Shown here: piece by piece, positions 1-4,219 of the stretch
Numbering within the stretch: the stretch's first letter is position 1
Layout of the letters: every line of letters starts with the position of its first letter
Virus record (IMG/VR): IMGVR_UViG_3300035666_000129
Span: 1-28,211 of that record
Source of the DNA: a virus
Direction: 5' to 3' (one strand)
Length of the DNA: 28,211 nt
Program-made: the position numbers and the translations under genes
The notes under the pieces: generated by a model
Database searches by the model: none
The model's input: the letters and a program-made list of their open reading frames with translations, nothing else
Told to the model about the DNA's origin: nothing

Positions 1-308
1 CTGGAGAAAATTATCCTGTTGGTGATACAGATTCTTATGCAGTAACGGATGTTTATGTAGATTCTCCTGGATATGATTACTCAAATGGAGATACTGCAAC
101 GGATAATTTAGGAAATACTTATTCTCTGACGATTGATAACGGTGCTGTGATTTCTGCCACACCAATAAATAAAATTGAAGTGACAGAAGAAGTTACAATT
201 CAAATCAATTCTAAAACTGGTGTCGGTGCAATTCTGAAACCAATTATTGGTCTCTCCTCAAGCATTCCAAATAAAAAACTTCAAAAACAAATAGATTGTA
301 TCACATAA
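1..308 (+). CDS. C-terminal end of a virion structural protein (5' end outside window)
   Basis: An open frame runs from the window edge to TAA at 306-308 (codons start at positions divisible by 3), giving the last 101 residues of a longer protein. It contains GENYPVGD near the start and ends KQIDCIT. The visible part is rich in Gly, Asp, Thr and beta-branched residues, with SPGYDYSNGD and YSLTIDNGAVI segments, as is common in beta-rich tail or baseplate proteins of T4-type cyanophages. The next gene starts two bases after the stop, so it belongs to the same late operon. No catalytic motif is visible. The exact baseplate or tail role cannot be told from this fragment. Confidence 0.75.
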   Translation, partial: GENYPVGDTDSYAVTDVYVDSPGYDYSNGDTATDNLGNTYSLTIDNGAVISATPINKIEVTEEVTIQINSKTGVGAILKPIIGLSSSIPNKKLQKQIDCIT

Positions 309-309
309 T

Positions 310-855
310 ATGGCAGTTAATTACGAAGCTAGAGATATTTTTAGTCTAGGACCAAAATTCAGAATCACAACAAATGATATTGAAGTTGGTGCTGATGGAA
401 AGTCTGTATATTCATTGTATTCTTACAATGATAACAATGACGTTAATTTAATGTCATTCAGCGAGTCTGGTGCTTTTAGAATTCTAAATGATCGAACAAT
501 TGAAATCATTGCTGGAAATAAGTCCTCTGGAAAAAGTGTAGACATTGTAATTGCTGGAAGAAATGGTGATGTAACAATCACTGCCTGTGGTAATGGCGCG
601 ATTCGTATTAAAGGCAAAAGTGTAATGATTGAAGCTGTCGAAGATTTGGATCTAAAGGCAGGAAGAAACATTACAGCATCGTGTGGATCTGGAAGAATAC
701 TGATGAAGGCAAACAAGATTGATCAGGTTGGTCTGACAGGAAATGCCATTACAAATACCTTTGGTGCTCGTTGTTTCGCCAAGTCTCCTGTTGGTGCAGA
801 GTATATTACTGATGTCTTTGTTGGTGGAACTGATGTTAACATAGGTATCGCATAA
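310..855 (+). CDS. Small virion structural protein with spike-like beta repeats
   Basis: This 181-residue protein starts at ATG 310, two bases after the upstream stop, and its stop overlaps the next start (TAATG at 853-857). Residues about 60-140 are short alternating beta strands with turns at Gly, Asn and Asp (IEIIAGNKS, VDIVIAGRNGDVTI, IRIKGKSVMIEA, DLDLKAGRNI). This spacing resembles the beta-helical repeats of phage central spike and VgrG/gp5 C-terminal domains. No lysozyme domain or signal peptide is present. The N-terminal MAVNYEARDIFSLGPKFRI is similar in style to the next protein's MAVNLFNFLEPKIG, so the pair may dock on the same partner. A baseplate or fibre-tip role is inferred from context; the fold call is tentative. 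Confidence 0.7.
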   Translation: MAVNYEARDIFSLGPKFRITTNDIEVGADGKSVYSLYSYNDNNDVNLMSFSESGAFRILNDRTIEIIAGNKSSGKSVDIVIAGRNGDVTITACGNGAIRIKGKSVMIEAVEDLDLKAGRNITASCGSGRILMKANKIDQVGLTGNAITNTFGARCFAKSPVGAEYITDVFVGGTDVNIGIA

Positions 856-1517
856 TGGCAGTTAATCTTTTTAATTTTCTAGAACCAAAAATTGGTCAGC
901 AGAAATATTATCACGATAATTCCACATTCAATCAAGACCTCACAATCTGTGGCAGTACTGCTACATTTGGAGAATCTTTCACATTAGGTAAAGCAACAAT
1001 ATGTGGGGATGTTTTTATTATTAAAAATCCAATAGCAAAAAATCCAACTACACCAAATCTTTTTGTATCTGGATCAATCTTTGGCACAAAAAGTCTTTCA
1101 ATTACGGGAACATCACTTTTCAATAATTTGGTTACGATAAACAAAAACCTAATTGTAAATGGAAAACTCACAATTGCTGGTGTTGCTGATGTTGCTGCAG
1201 AGATACAACTTGCAAAAACTCTTCCAACTCCTTCAGACGAACGTTTAAAAGAAAATATACATACAATTACAGATCCAATTGCAAAAGTCTGTGCTCTTCG
1301 TGGAGTATCTTATGATCTTATCAAAGACCAAAAGAAACAAATTGGTGTAATCGCACAAGAAGTTGAACAAGTTATTCCAGAAGTTGTTGCTGATATTCCA
1401 GATGGATATAAAGGAGTTCATTATGGAAATCTTGTTGGACTTTTAATTGAAGCGATCAAAGAACAGCAAAAACAAATTGATGAACTGAAAGAAAAATTGG
1501 AGAAAATAAATGAGTGA
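855..1517 (+). CDS. Fibre/spike protein with C-terminal peptidase S74 intramolecular chaperone
   Basis: This is a 220-residue protein. Residues 1-120 are beta-rich, with repeated strand-turn units (LTICGSTATFG, ATICGDVFIIKN, LIVNGKLTIAG). Residues about 126-195 match the peptidase S74 / intramolecular chaperone domain: SDERLKENI at 127-135 gives the Ser127-Lys132 dyad expected for self-cleavage, and IGVIAQEVE lies at 163-171. Residues 195-220 form a charged coiled coil. In this family the C-terminal domain drives trimerisation of a beta-helical fibre or spike and then cuts itself off, so the mature protein would be about the first 126 residues. The start overlaps the upstream stop, and its own end overlaps the next gene by 8 bp. 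Function in a tail spike or fibre is an inference from the domain. Confidence 0.85.
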   Translation: MAVNLFNFLEPKIGQQKYYHDNSTFNQDLTICGSTATFGESFTLGKATICGDVFIIKNPIAKNPTTPNLFVSGSIFGTKSLSITGTSLFNNLVTINKNLIVNGKLTIAGVADVAAEIQLAKTLPTPSDERLKENIHTITDPIAKVCALRGVSYDLIKDQKKQIGVIAQEVEQVIPEVVADIPDGYKGVHYGNLVGLLIEAIKEQQKQIDELKEKLEKINE

Positions 1518-2193
1518 ATTAACTGATCTTCTTTCTAATAAGAGAAGTGGAAATGCTGATGCAATTGAAACGATAAAAGGAAGACAACCAGAAACTCAAA
1601 AAAACGTTGGACTTTTTTCTGGGATTTCATTAAATGTTGATAGTCGCATCGTTGCAATTGCTGCCAGTATCGTAACTCTTCAAAATGAAATCGTAACATT
1701 ATCCAATAGCGCCTTTGCAGTTGGTTGCGGAACGACTGGAGGGGTAACAACAGTTTATCCAGATAGTGTTAAGAATTATAGTTATAATATTTGTACTCCT
1801 TCTTATGATGGAAATAGTCCATATGATGTTACCGTGAGTACTTTAAGTGTTTCTAATGCTGGTATTGGAACTCTCTTAATTTATACTCAAAATGATTCAA
1901 CTCAGTCTGGTATTGGATCTCTTTATGGTACAATAAATACGTGTTTTAGTCCTCTTTCTGGTTGTAATAGTGGCATATGCGTTGCATTTGCATCATCAAT
2001 TACATCCAAACAAACTGAGATTACAAATCTTAGAACACAATTAACTGATTTGGTTTCAACATCCAATAAGATCAGAGGTGAAAGAGTTGATTATGAAATT
2101 CAAAGATATGGTGAAAATTATGGTATTCGTATCTTAGGTGAGGAAAATACCAGAATATCCCTGGCAATTACCGCAATCCAAAATTATTCTTAA
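1510..2193 (+). CDS. Probable virion structural protein, unknown function
   Basis: This 227-residue protein starts at ATG 1510 inside the last codons of the S74 gene (8-bp overlap), which suggests translational coupling. The N-terminal third includes ETIKGRQPETQKN followed by a helical stretch (IVAIAASIVTLQNEIVTLS). The middle is Ser/Thr/Gly-rich with several cysteines (about 80-160), and a second helical segment (ITSKQTEITNLRTQLTDLV) sits near 165-185. The two heptad-like helices on either side of a Gly/Ser-rich core suggest an oligomeric structural component. It is the last gene of this late block; a sigma70-type promoter for non-structural genes follows seven bases after the stop. No family is recognised. 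Confidence 0.7.
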   Translation: MSELTDLLSNKRSGNADAIETIKGRQPETQKNVGLFSGISLNVDSRIVAIAASIVTLQNEIVTLSNSAFAVGCGTTGGVTTVYPDSVKNYSYNICTPSYDGNSPYDVTVSTLSVSNAGIGTLLIYTQNDSTQSGIGSLYGTINTCFSPLSGCNSGICVAFASSITSKQTEITNLRTQLTDLVSTSNKIRGERVDYEIQRYGENYGIRILGEENTRISLAITAIQNYS

Positions 2194-2199
2194 GACCCC

Positions 2200-2228
2200 T
2201 TGACACCCCGCCCTAGGCGCCCTATAAT
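2200..2228 (+). promoter_or_regulatory. Perfect consensus sigma70 promoter (TTGACA-N17-TATAAT)
   Basis: TTGACA lies at 2200-2205 and TATAAT at 2223-2228, with exactly 17 bp between them. The spacer is GC-rich and contains CGCC-CTA-GGCG, unlike the AT-rich surroundings. The predicted start is near 2234-2236, about 20 nt before ATG 2255. It should be read by host RNA polymerase and would transcribe the two small genes and the tRNAs that follow. Confidence 0.85.
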
Positions 2229-2254
2229 ATGGGGGTAATCAAACAAACCACATT

Positions 2255-2458
2255 ATGAATACTGAATGCGTACTGGGCATCGTCATTGACGTTTGCACCA
2301 AGTCCTTTCTACTCCTTAGCGATCAAGGTAATGAAAAGCACGTTCAGTGTGATACGACCGAAGAATTTATGAACGTACTGGAAGTTGTAACCAGTAATCT
2401 TGAACCAGATCAAATCGAATATGCCGATCTTGCAATCTATGAAAAAACTTACGATTGA
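2255..2458 (+). CDS. Small hypothetical protein (67 aa)
   Basis: This 67-residue acidic protein begins MNTECVLGIVIDVCTKSF and ends DLAIYEKTYD. ATG 2255 is the first ATG after the strong promoter at 2200-2228. No Shine-Dalgarno is visible in the roughly 20-nt A/C-rich leader. Its last 20 bases overlap the next gene, the antitoxin-like protein, so the two are probably translated together. The N-terminal half reads as alternating beta strands (VLGIVIDV, SFLLLSD, EKHVQC) and the C-terminal half as helix. No family is recognised and no catalytic motif is seen. Confidence 0.65.
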   Translation: MNTECVLGIVIDVCTKSFLLLSDQGNEKHVQCDTTEEFMNVLEVVTSNLEPDQIEYADLAIYEKTYD

Positions 2459-2609
2459 AGACCTAGAAAACAACTTTGATGAGTATCTCGATAAGGTAGA
2501 GCAAGGTGAATCCTACCTTATCGAGAATGAAAATGGCAGTGTAATGCTCGTCAAGTATGAAGAAGAAGAACTCTTACGAATATACACTGACCACGACGAA
2601 GCATCATAA
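2439..2609 (+). CDS. Orphan Phd/YefM-like antitoxin domain protein
   Basis: This 56-residue protein starts at ATG 2439, inside the end of the upstream gene. A longer reading from TTG 2400 is possible, but the family similarity begins at MKKLTIEDLENNF. The pattern of helix (LENNFDEYLDKVEQGE), strand (SYLIENENG) and strand (SVMLVKYEE) is that of the N-terminal DNA-binding fold of Phd/YefM antitoxins, which is short and dimeric. T4-type cyanophages often carry such a protein, annotated as plasmid stability protein. No toxin gene of the Doc, YoeB or other partner type is adjacent. It might neutralise a host toxin or act as a small transcriptional regulator of its own operon; that is inference. 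The tRNA begins 9 bases after its stop. Confidence 0.65.
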   Translation: MKKLTIEDLENNFDEYLDKVEQGESYLIENENGSVMLVKYEEEELLRIYTDHDEAS

Positions 2610-2617
2610 CCTATAAG

Positions 2618-2709
2618 GGGGGCATAGTTCAACGGTTAGAACAGCAAGCTTATACCTTGTATTAGCGGCAGATTACCGCGAGGTCCTGGTTCGAATCCAG
2701 GTGTCCCTA
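2618..2709 (+). tRNA. tRNA, anticodon UAU (nominal Ile), with long class II variable arm
   Basis: A full cloverleaf can be drawn. The acceptor is GGGGGCA (2618-2624) with TGTCCCT (2702-2708), including two G-U pairs. The D stem is GTTC/GAAC. The anticodon stem is GCAAG/CTTGT around the loop CTTATAC, giving anticodon TAT at 2651-2653. The T arm is CCTGG-TTCGAAT-CCAGG (2685-2701), the discriminator is A2709, and no CCA is encoded. The variable region is 24 nt (2661-2684) and folds GCGG/CCGC around a 7-nt loop, as in Leu, Ser or Tyr tRNAs. A UAU anticodon would read AUA as Ile, but the body is not that of a normal Ile tRNA. The gene identity is therefore firm but the charged amino acid is uncertain. 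Confidence 0.8.
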
Positions 2710-2711
2710 TT

Positions 2712-2734
2712 GCTATTCTTTATTTGCGAATAGC
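2712..2734 (+). repeat. Inter-tRNA hairpin
   Basis: GCTATTC (2712-2718) pairs perfectly with GAATAGC (2728-2734) around a 9-nt loop. It fills most of the 29-nt gap between the two tRNA genes and has no T-run, so a processing signal or spacer is more likely than a terminator. Confidence 0.5.
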
Positions 2735-2738
2735 GAAT

Positions 2739-2811
2739 GCTCGTTTAGCTCTCTGGCGAAAGCGCGGTCCTCATAAGACCTGATAGACTGGTTCGATCCC
2801 AGTAACGAGCA
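2739..2811 (+). tRNA. tRNA, anticodon CAU (Met or Ile2)
   Basis: The acceptor GCTCGTT (2739-2745) pairs fully with AACGAGC (2804-2810). The D stem is the 3-bp GCT/AGC. The anticodon arm GGTC-CTCATAA-GACC carries CAT at 2772-2774, and the 5-nt variable loop is GATAG. The T arm is ACTGG-TTCGATC-CCAGT (2787-2803), the discriminator is A2811, and no CCA is encoded. Position 27-43 is a C-U mismatch. The full 7-bp acceptor argues against an initiator tRNA. CAU could decode AUG as elongator Met, or AUA if TilS converts C34 to lysidine; the sequence alone does not decide. Confidence 0.88.
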
Positions 2812-2813
2812 CT

Positions 2814-2893
2814 TGCCGTGGTTCAAAACTTATGATAGAATCCAGTGGGGCGTCTATCAAACGGTTTTGATTTAGTCTCACAAACACACGGCA
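2814..2893 (+). ncRNA. Candidate structured RNA of three nested stems
   Basis: Three perfectly nested stems fill the gap between tRNA-CAU and the tRNA-Leu promoter. The outer stem is TGCCGTG (2814-2820) with CACGGCA (2887-2893). The middle stem is TCAAAAC (2823-2829) with GTTTTGA (2864-2870). The inner stem is TGATAGA (2833-2839) with TCTATCA (2853-2859), closing a 13-nt G-rich loop. It is not a tRNA, because no T arm or anticodon arm fits, and there is no T-run for a terminator. A weak promoter-like match (TTGCCG at 2813, 17 bp, TAGAAT at 2836) overlaps the same bases and is an alternative reading. Confidence 0.45.
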
Positions 2894-2896
2894 TTC

Positions 2897-2925
2897 TTGA
2901 CCACTACAACTCTCTGAGTTATAAT
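2897..2925 (+). promoter_or_regulatory. Sigma70-type promoter for tRNA-Leu (TTGACC-N17-TATAAT)
   Basis: TTGACC at 2897-2902 and TATAAT at 2920-2925 are separated by 17 bp. The predicted start, near 2931-2933, is only about five nucleotides before the tRNA-Leu acceptor stem at 2937, so this appears to be a dedicated promoter for the intron-containing tRNA. Confidence 0.8.
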
Positions 2926-2936
2926 GGTCTTATCAA

Positions 2937-3218
2937 GCGAGTATGGTGGAATCGGTAGACACACCAGACTTATGAAAATTGAGCCTCATTTGGGAAACCT
3001 TATGAGTGTAATTCCTCAAATTCGGTGAAACCTGTAAAATGGCAATACCGAGCCAAGCATCATAAGATGAAGGTGTAGAGACTAGACGGGGAACACCTAA
3101 ACCGAAAGGTATGGTGAAGGTATAGTCCAGACCACAAACCGAAAGGGTAGTGAAAACTATAGTGGTACGAAAATCTGTTGGGGGCAACCCCGTGGGAGTT
3201 CAAGTCTCCCTACTCGCA
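2937..3218 (+). tRNA. tRNA-Leu (UAA), interrupted by a group I intron
   Basis: Exon 1 is 2937-2971 and exon 2 is 3170-3218; the joined tRNA is 84 nt. The acceptor GCGAGTA (2937-2943) pairs with TACTCGC (3211-3217), with discriminator A3218 and no encoded CCA. The D region GGTGGAATCGGTAGAC is typical of tRNA-Leu. The anticodon loop restores to CTTAAAA when exon 1 (ending CAGACTT) joins exon 2 (AAAATCTG), so the intron sits between U34 and A35. The long variable arm GGGG-GCAA-CCCC and the T arm GGGAG-TTCAAGT-CTCCC are both intact. Cyanobacteria and plastids carry a group I intron at this same site. The tRNA would read UUA, common in AT-rich phage genes. Its promoter lies immediately upstream. 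Confidence 0.93.
2972..3169 (+). ncRNA. Group I intron (ribozyme) in tRNA-Leu(UAA)
   Basis: The intron is 198 nt and all expected helices can be drawn. P1 pairs exon CTT with GAG in the intron (U-G at the splice site). P2 is CTCAT/ATGAG. P3 is TTCCTC/GGGGAA. P4 is TTCGGT/ACCGAG. P6 is GCC/GGT with P6a CATC-ATAA-GATG. P7 is GACTA/TAGTC. P8 is CACC/GGTG capped by ACC-GAAA-GGT. P9 is ACCAC/GTGGT enclosing two GAAA-capped hairpins. The conserved segments GGTGAAACC, CCGAGCCAAGC and AGAGACTAGACGG match the P, Q and R elements of cyanobacterial tRNA-Leu introns. The last intron base is G (omega-G, 3169). It carries no open reading frame of its own and is compact for this family. Confidence 0.9.
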
Positions 3219-3222
3219 TAAA

Positions 3223-3230
3223 AATAAATA
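3223..3230 (+). promoter_or_regulatory. T4-type late promoter motif (AATAAATA)
   Basis: AATAAATA lies 21 bases before ATG 3252, in the short gap after tRNA-Leu. The spacing is that of T4-type late promoters, read by the phage late sigma factor and sliding clamp. The motif is AT-rich and could arise by chance, so confidence is moderate. Confidence 0.5.
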
Positions 3231-3251
3231 TAAGATATCGGGCACACCCCT

Positions 3252-3554
3252 ATGTCTTATCGTATCGATCACGCATACTGCTGGTACAATAATGGCAGTA
3301 TGATCGTGAAGATGTACTTTATTAATCACGTTCCATTCACATTCGACGAACTTCCAGAAGGGCATTTATATGACCAAGATCTTTGTAGAGCAGCAGACAA
3401 AGAAAGATCTTTCGAACCAGAAGACTTATATAAAAACTCGTTTTATCTTATAGATGAACTAGTGCATCCGTGCTTTTTTCCAGTAGATTTGGAGAATCCA
3501 GAAGATATGCCTGATGATATTATTGAATATGATGAGGAAGATTTAATGGGATAA
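3252..3554 (+). CDS. Small acidic hypothetical protein (100 aa)
   Basis: The protein starts MSYRIDHAYCWYNN and becomes strongly acidic towards the C-terminus (DLENPEDMPDDIIEYDEEDL). It has many aromatic residues, no signal peptide and no membrane segment. A late-type motif lies upstream at 3223-3230 and a strong intrinsic terminator at 3586-3609 follows, so it may be a one-gene transcription unit or the end of the tRNA transcript. The acidic tail could mimic DNA, as in some phage anti-host proteins, but nothing else supports this. No family is recognised. Confidence 0.7.
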   Translation: MSYRIDHAYCWYNNGSMIVKMYFINHVPFTFDELPEGHLYDQDLCRAADKERSFEPEDLYKNSFYLIDELVHPCFFPVDLENPEDMPDDIIEYDEEDLMG

Positions 3555-3585
3555 ATAGTGATGCTTAATCGTGGTTGTTTAAGCT

Positions 3586-3609
3586 GGAAGGGGTCTTACG
3601 ACCCTTTTC
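3586..3609 (+). terminator. Rho-independent terminator
   Basis: GGAAGGGGTC (3586-3595) pairs with GACCCTTTTC (3600-3609) around the loop TTAC, giving 10 bp with two G-U pairs, followed by TTGTATAA. It lies after the 100-aa gene and just before the endonuclease late promoter. Confidence 0.7.
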
Positions 3610-3612
3610 TTG

Positions 3613-3620
3613 TATAAATA
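3613..3620 (+). promoter_or_regulatory. T4-type late promoter (TATAAATA)
   Basis: An exact TATAAATA lies 22 bases before ATG 3643, directly after the terminator and inside the inverted repeat. This is the best match in the window to the canonical T4 late promoter. Confidence 0.75.
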
Positions 3621-3642
3621 ATTGTAACCACGATTAAAGCAG

Positions 3643-4191
3643 ATGGAATACTACACTTACGCTTATTTGCGTGAAGATGGCACACCTTATTATATTGGTA
3701 AGGGAAAGGCAGGAAGGATCAATAATAAACTCCACGCAATTCACCTACCTCCAGAAGAAGGAAGAAGAATATTCTTAAAGCAAAACCTTACAGATGAAGA
3801 AGCACGTAAGCACGAGGTTTATATGATTGCTGTGCTTGGTAGAAAAGATTTAGGTACTGGCATTTTAAGAAATGTGACCAATGGTGGAGAAGGATGTTCT
3901 GGACGCCGTTTAAGTGATGAAACTAAAAAGAAGTTAAGTGATAGGCATAAGGGAAGAGAATTCACGAAAGAACATAGAAGAAAATTAAGTGAATCTGCGA
4001 AGAAAAGAAAGGCAAGTAATGAAACAAAAGAAAAAATTAGGAAGTCTTCAATGGGGAAAAATAATCCCTCCTATGGAAAAAAATGGTGGAATAATGGTGT
4101 AGAAAATAAACTCTGTAAAGAGTGTCCTGGTGAAAATTATGTCTTGGGATTTTTGAATAAGCACTGGATAAAAAACATAAATAAAGAATAA
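3643..4191 (+). CDS. Free-standing GIY-YIG homing endonuclease with NUMOD3 repeats
   Basis: This 182-residue protein has the GIY-YIG nuclease core at the N-terminus: YTYAYLR (residues 4-10) and YYIGKGK (16-22), then Arg25, and the acidic residue of DEEARKHEVYMI (51-62, probably Glu58) as likely metal ligand. NVTNGGEGCSG (77-87) follows, as in phage Seg-type enzymes. Residues about 87-147 are lysine-rich NUMOD3 DNA-binding repeats (GRRLSDETKKKLS, GREFTKEHRRKLS), and the end has the WWNNG...CPGENYVLG segment seen in this family. It would cut a specific DNA site and spread by repair. It is not inside the upstream intron; it lies 424 bases after tRNA-Leu. Its expression seems restricted to late infection by the surrounding inverted repeat and late promoter. 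Confidence 0.9.
   Translation: MEYYTYAYLREDGTPYYIGKGKAGRINNKLHAIHLPPEEGRRIFLKQNLTDEEARKHEVYMIAVLGRKDLGTGILRNVTNGGEGCSGRRLSDETKKKLSDRHKGREFTKEHRRKLSESAKKRKASNETKEKIRKSSMGKNNPSYGKKWWNNGVENKLCKECPGENYVLGFLNKHWIKNINKE
4176..4183 (+). promoter_or_regulatory. T4-type late promoter motif (CATAAATA)
   Basis: CATAAATA lies within the last codons of the endonuclease gene, 36 bases before the GTG start at 4220 of the 2278-residue gene. It is the only late-type motif before that long structural block. Confidence 0.6.
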
Positions 4192-4219
4192 GACAGATAG
4201 TTGTAGGAGTTAGGATACC

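Larger units (their letters stand above)
3562..3641 (+). promoter_or_regulatory. Long-range inverted repeat that can sequester the endonuclease start
   Basis: TGCTTAATCGTGGTT (3562-3576) pairs with AACCACGATTAAAGCA (3626-3641), giving 15 bp with one bulged A. The 3' arm ends one base before the endonuclease ATG at 3643, so it covers the ribosome binding region. The late promoter TATAAATA (3613-3620) lies between the arms; a transcript from it would start near 3626 and lack the 5' arm. This layout matches the known control of I-TevI in phage T4. Confidence 0.7.

Noticed and set aside
164-171. AATAAATA late-promoter-like motif inside the first partial gene
   Set aside because: It lies about 140 bases from the next start and is simply Asn-Lys codons in an AT-rich frame.
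2813-2841. A promoter-like match TTGCCG-N17-TAGAAT
   Set aside because: Both boxes are weak and overlap the nested-stem structure. The better promoter at 2897-2925 serves tRNA-Leu.
2814-2893. Reading the nested stems as a fourth tRNA
   Set aside because: The outer 7-bp stem resembles an acceptor, but there is no T arm with TTC, no anticodon arm with a 7-nt loop, and the inner stems are nested, not side by side.
2933-3187. A minus-strand open frame across tRNA-Leu and its intron
   Set aside because: It coincides with the tRNA exons and group I intron core, whose conserved structure fully explains the sequence.
3550-3557. GATAAATA motif overlapping the stop of the 100-aa gene
   Set aside because: It would transcribe only the terminator and leader before the better TATAAATA at 3613-3620.
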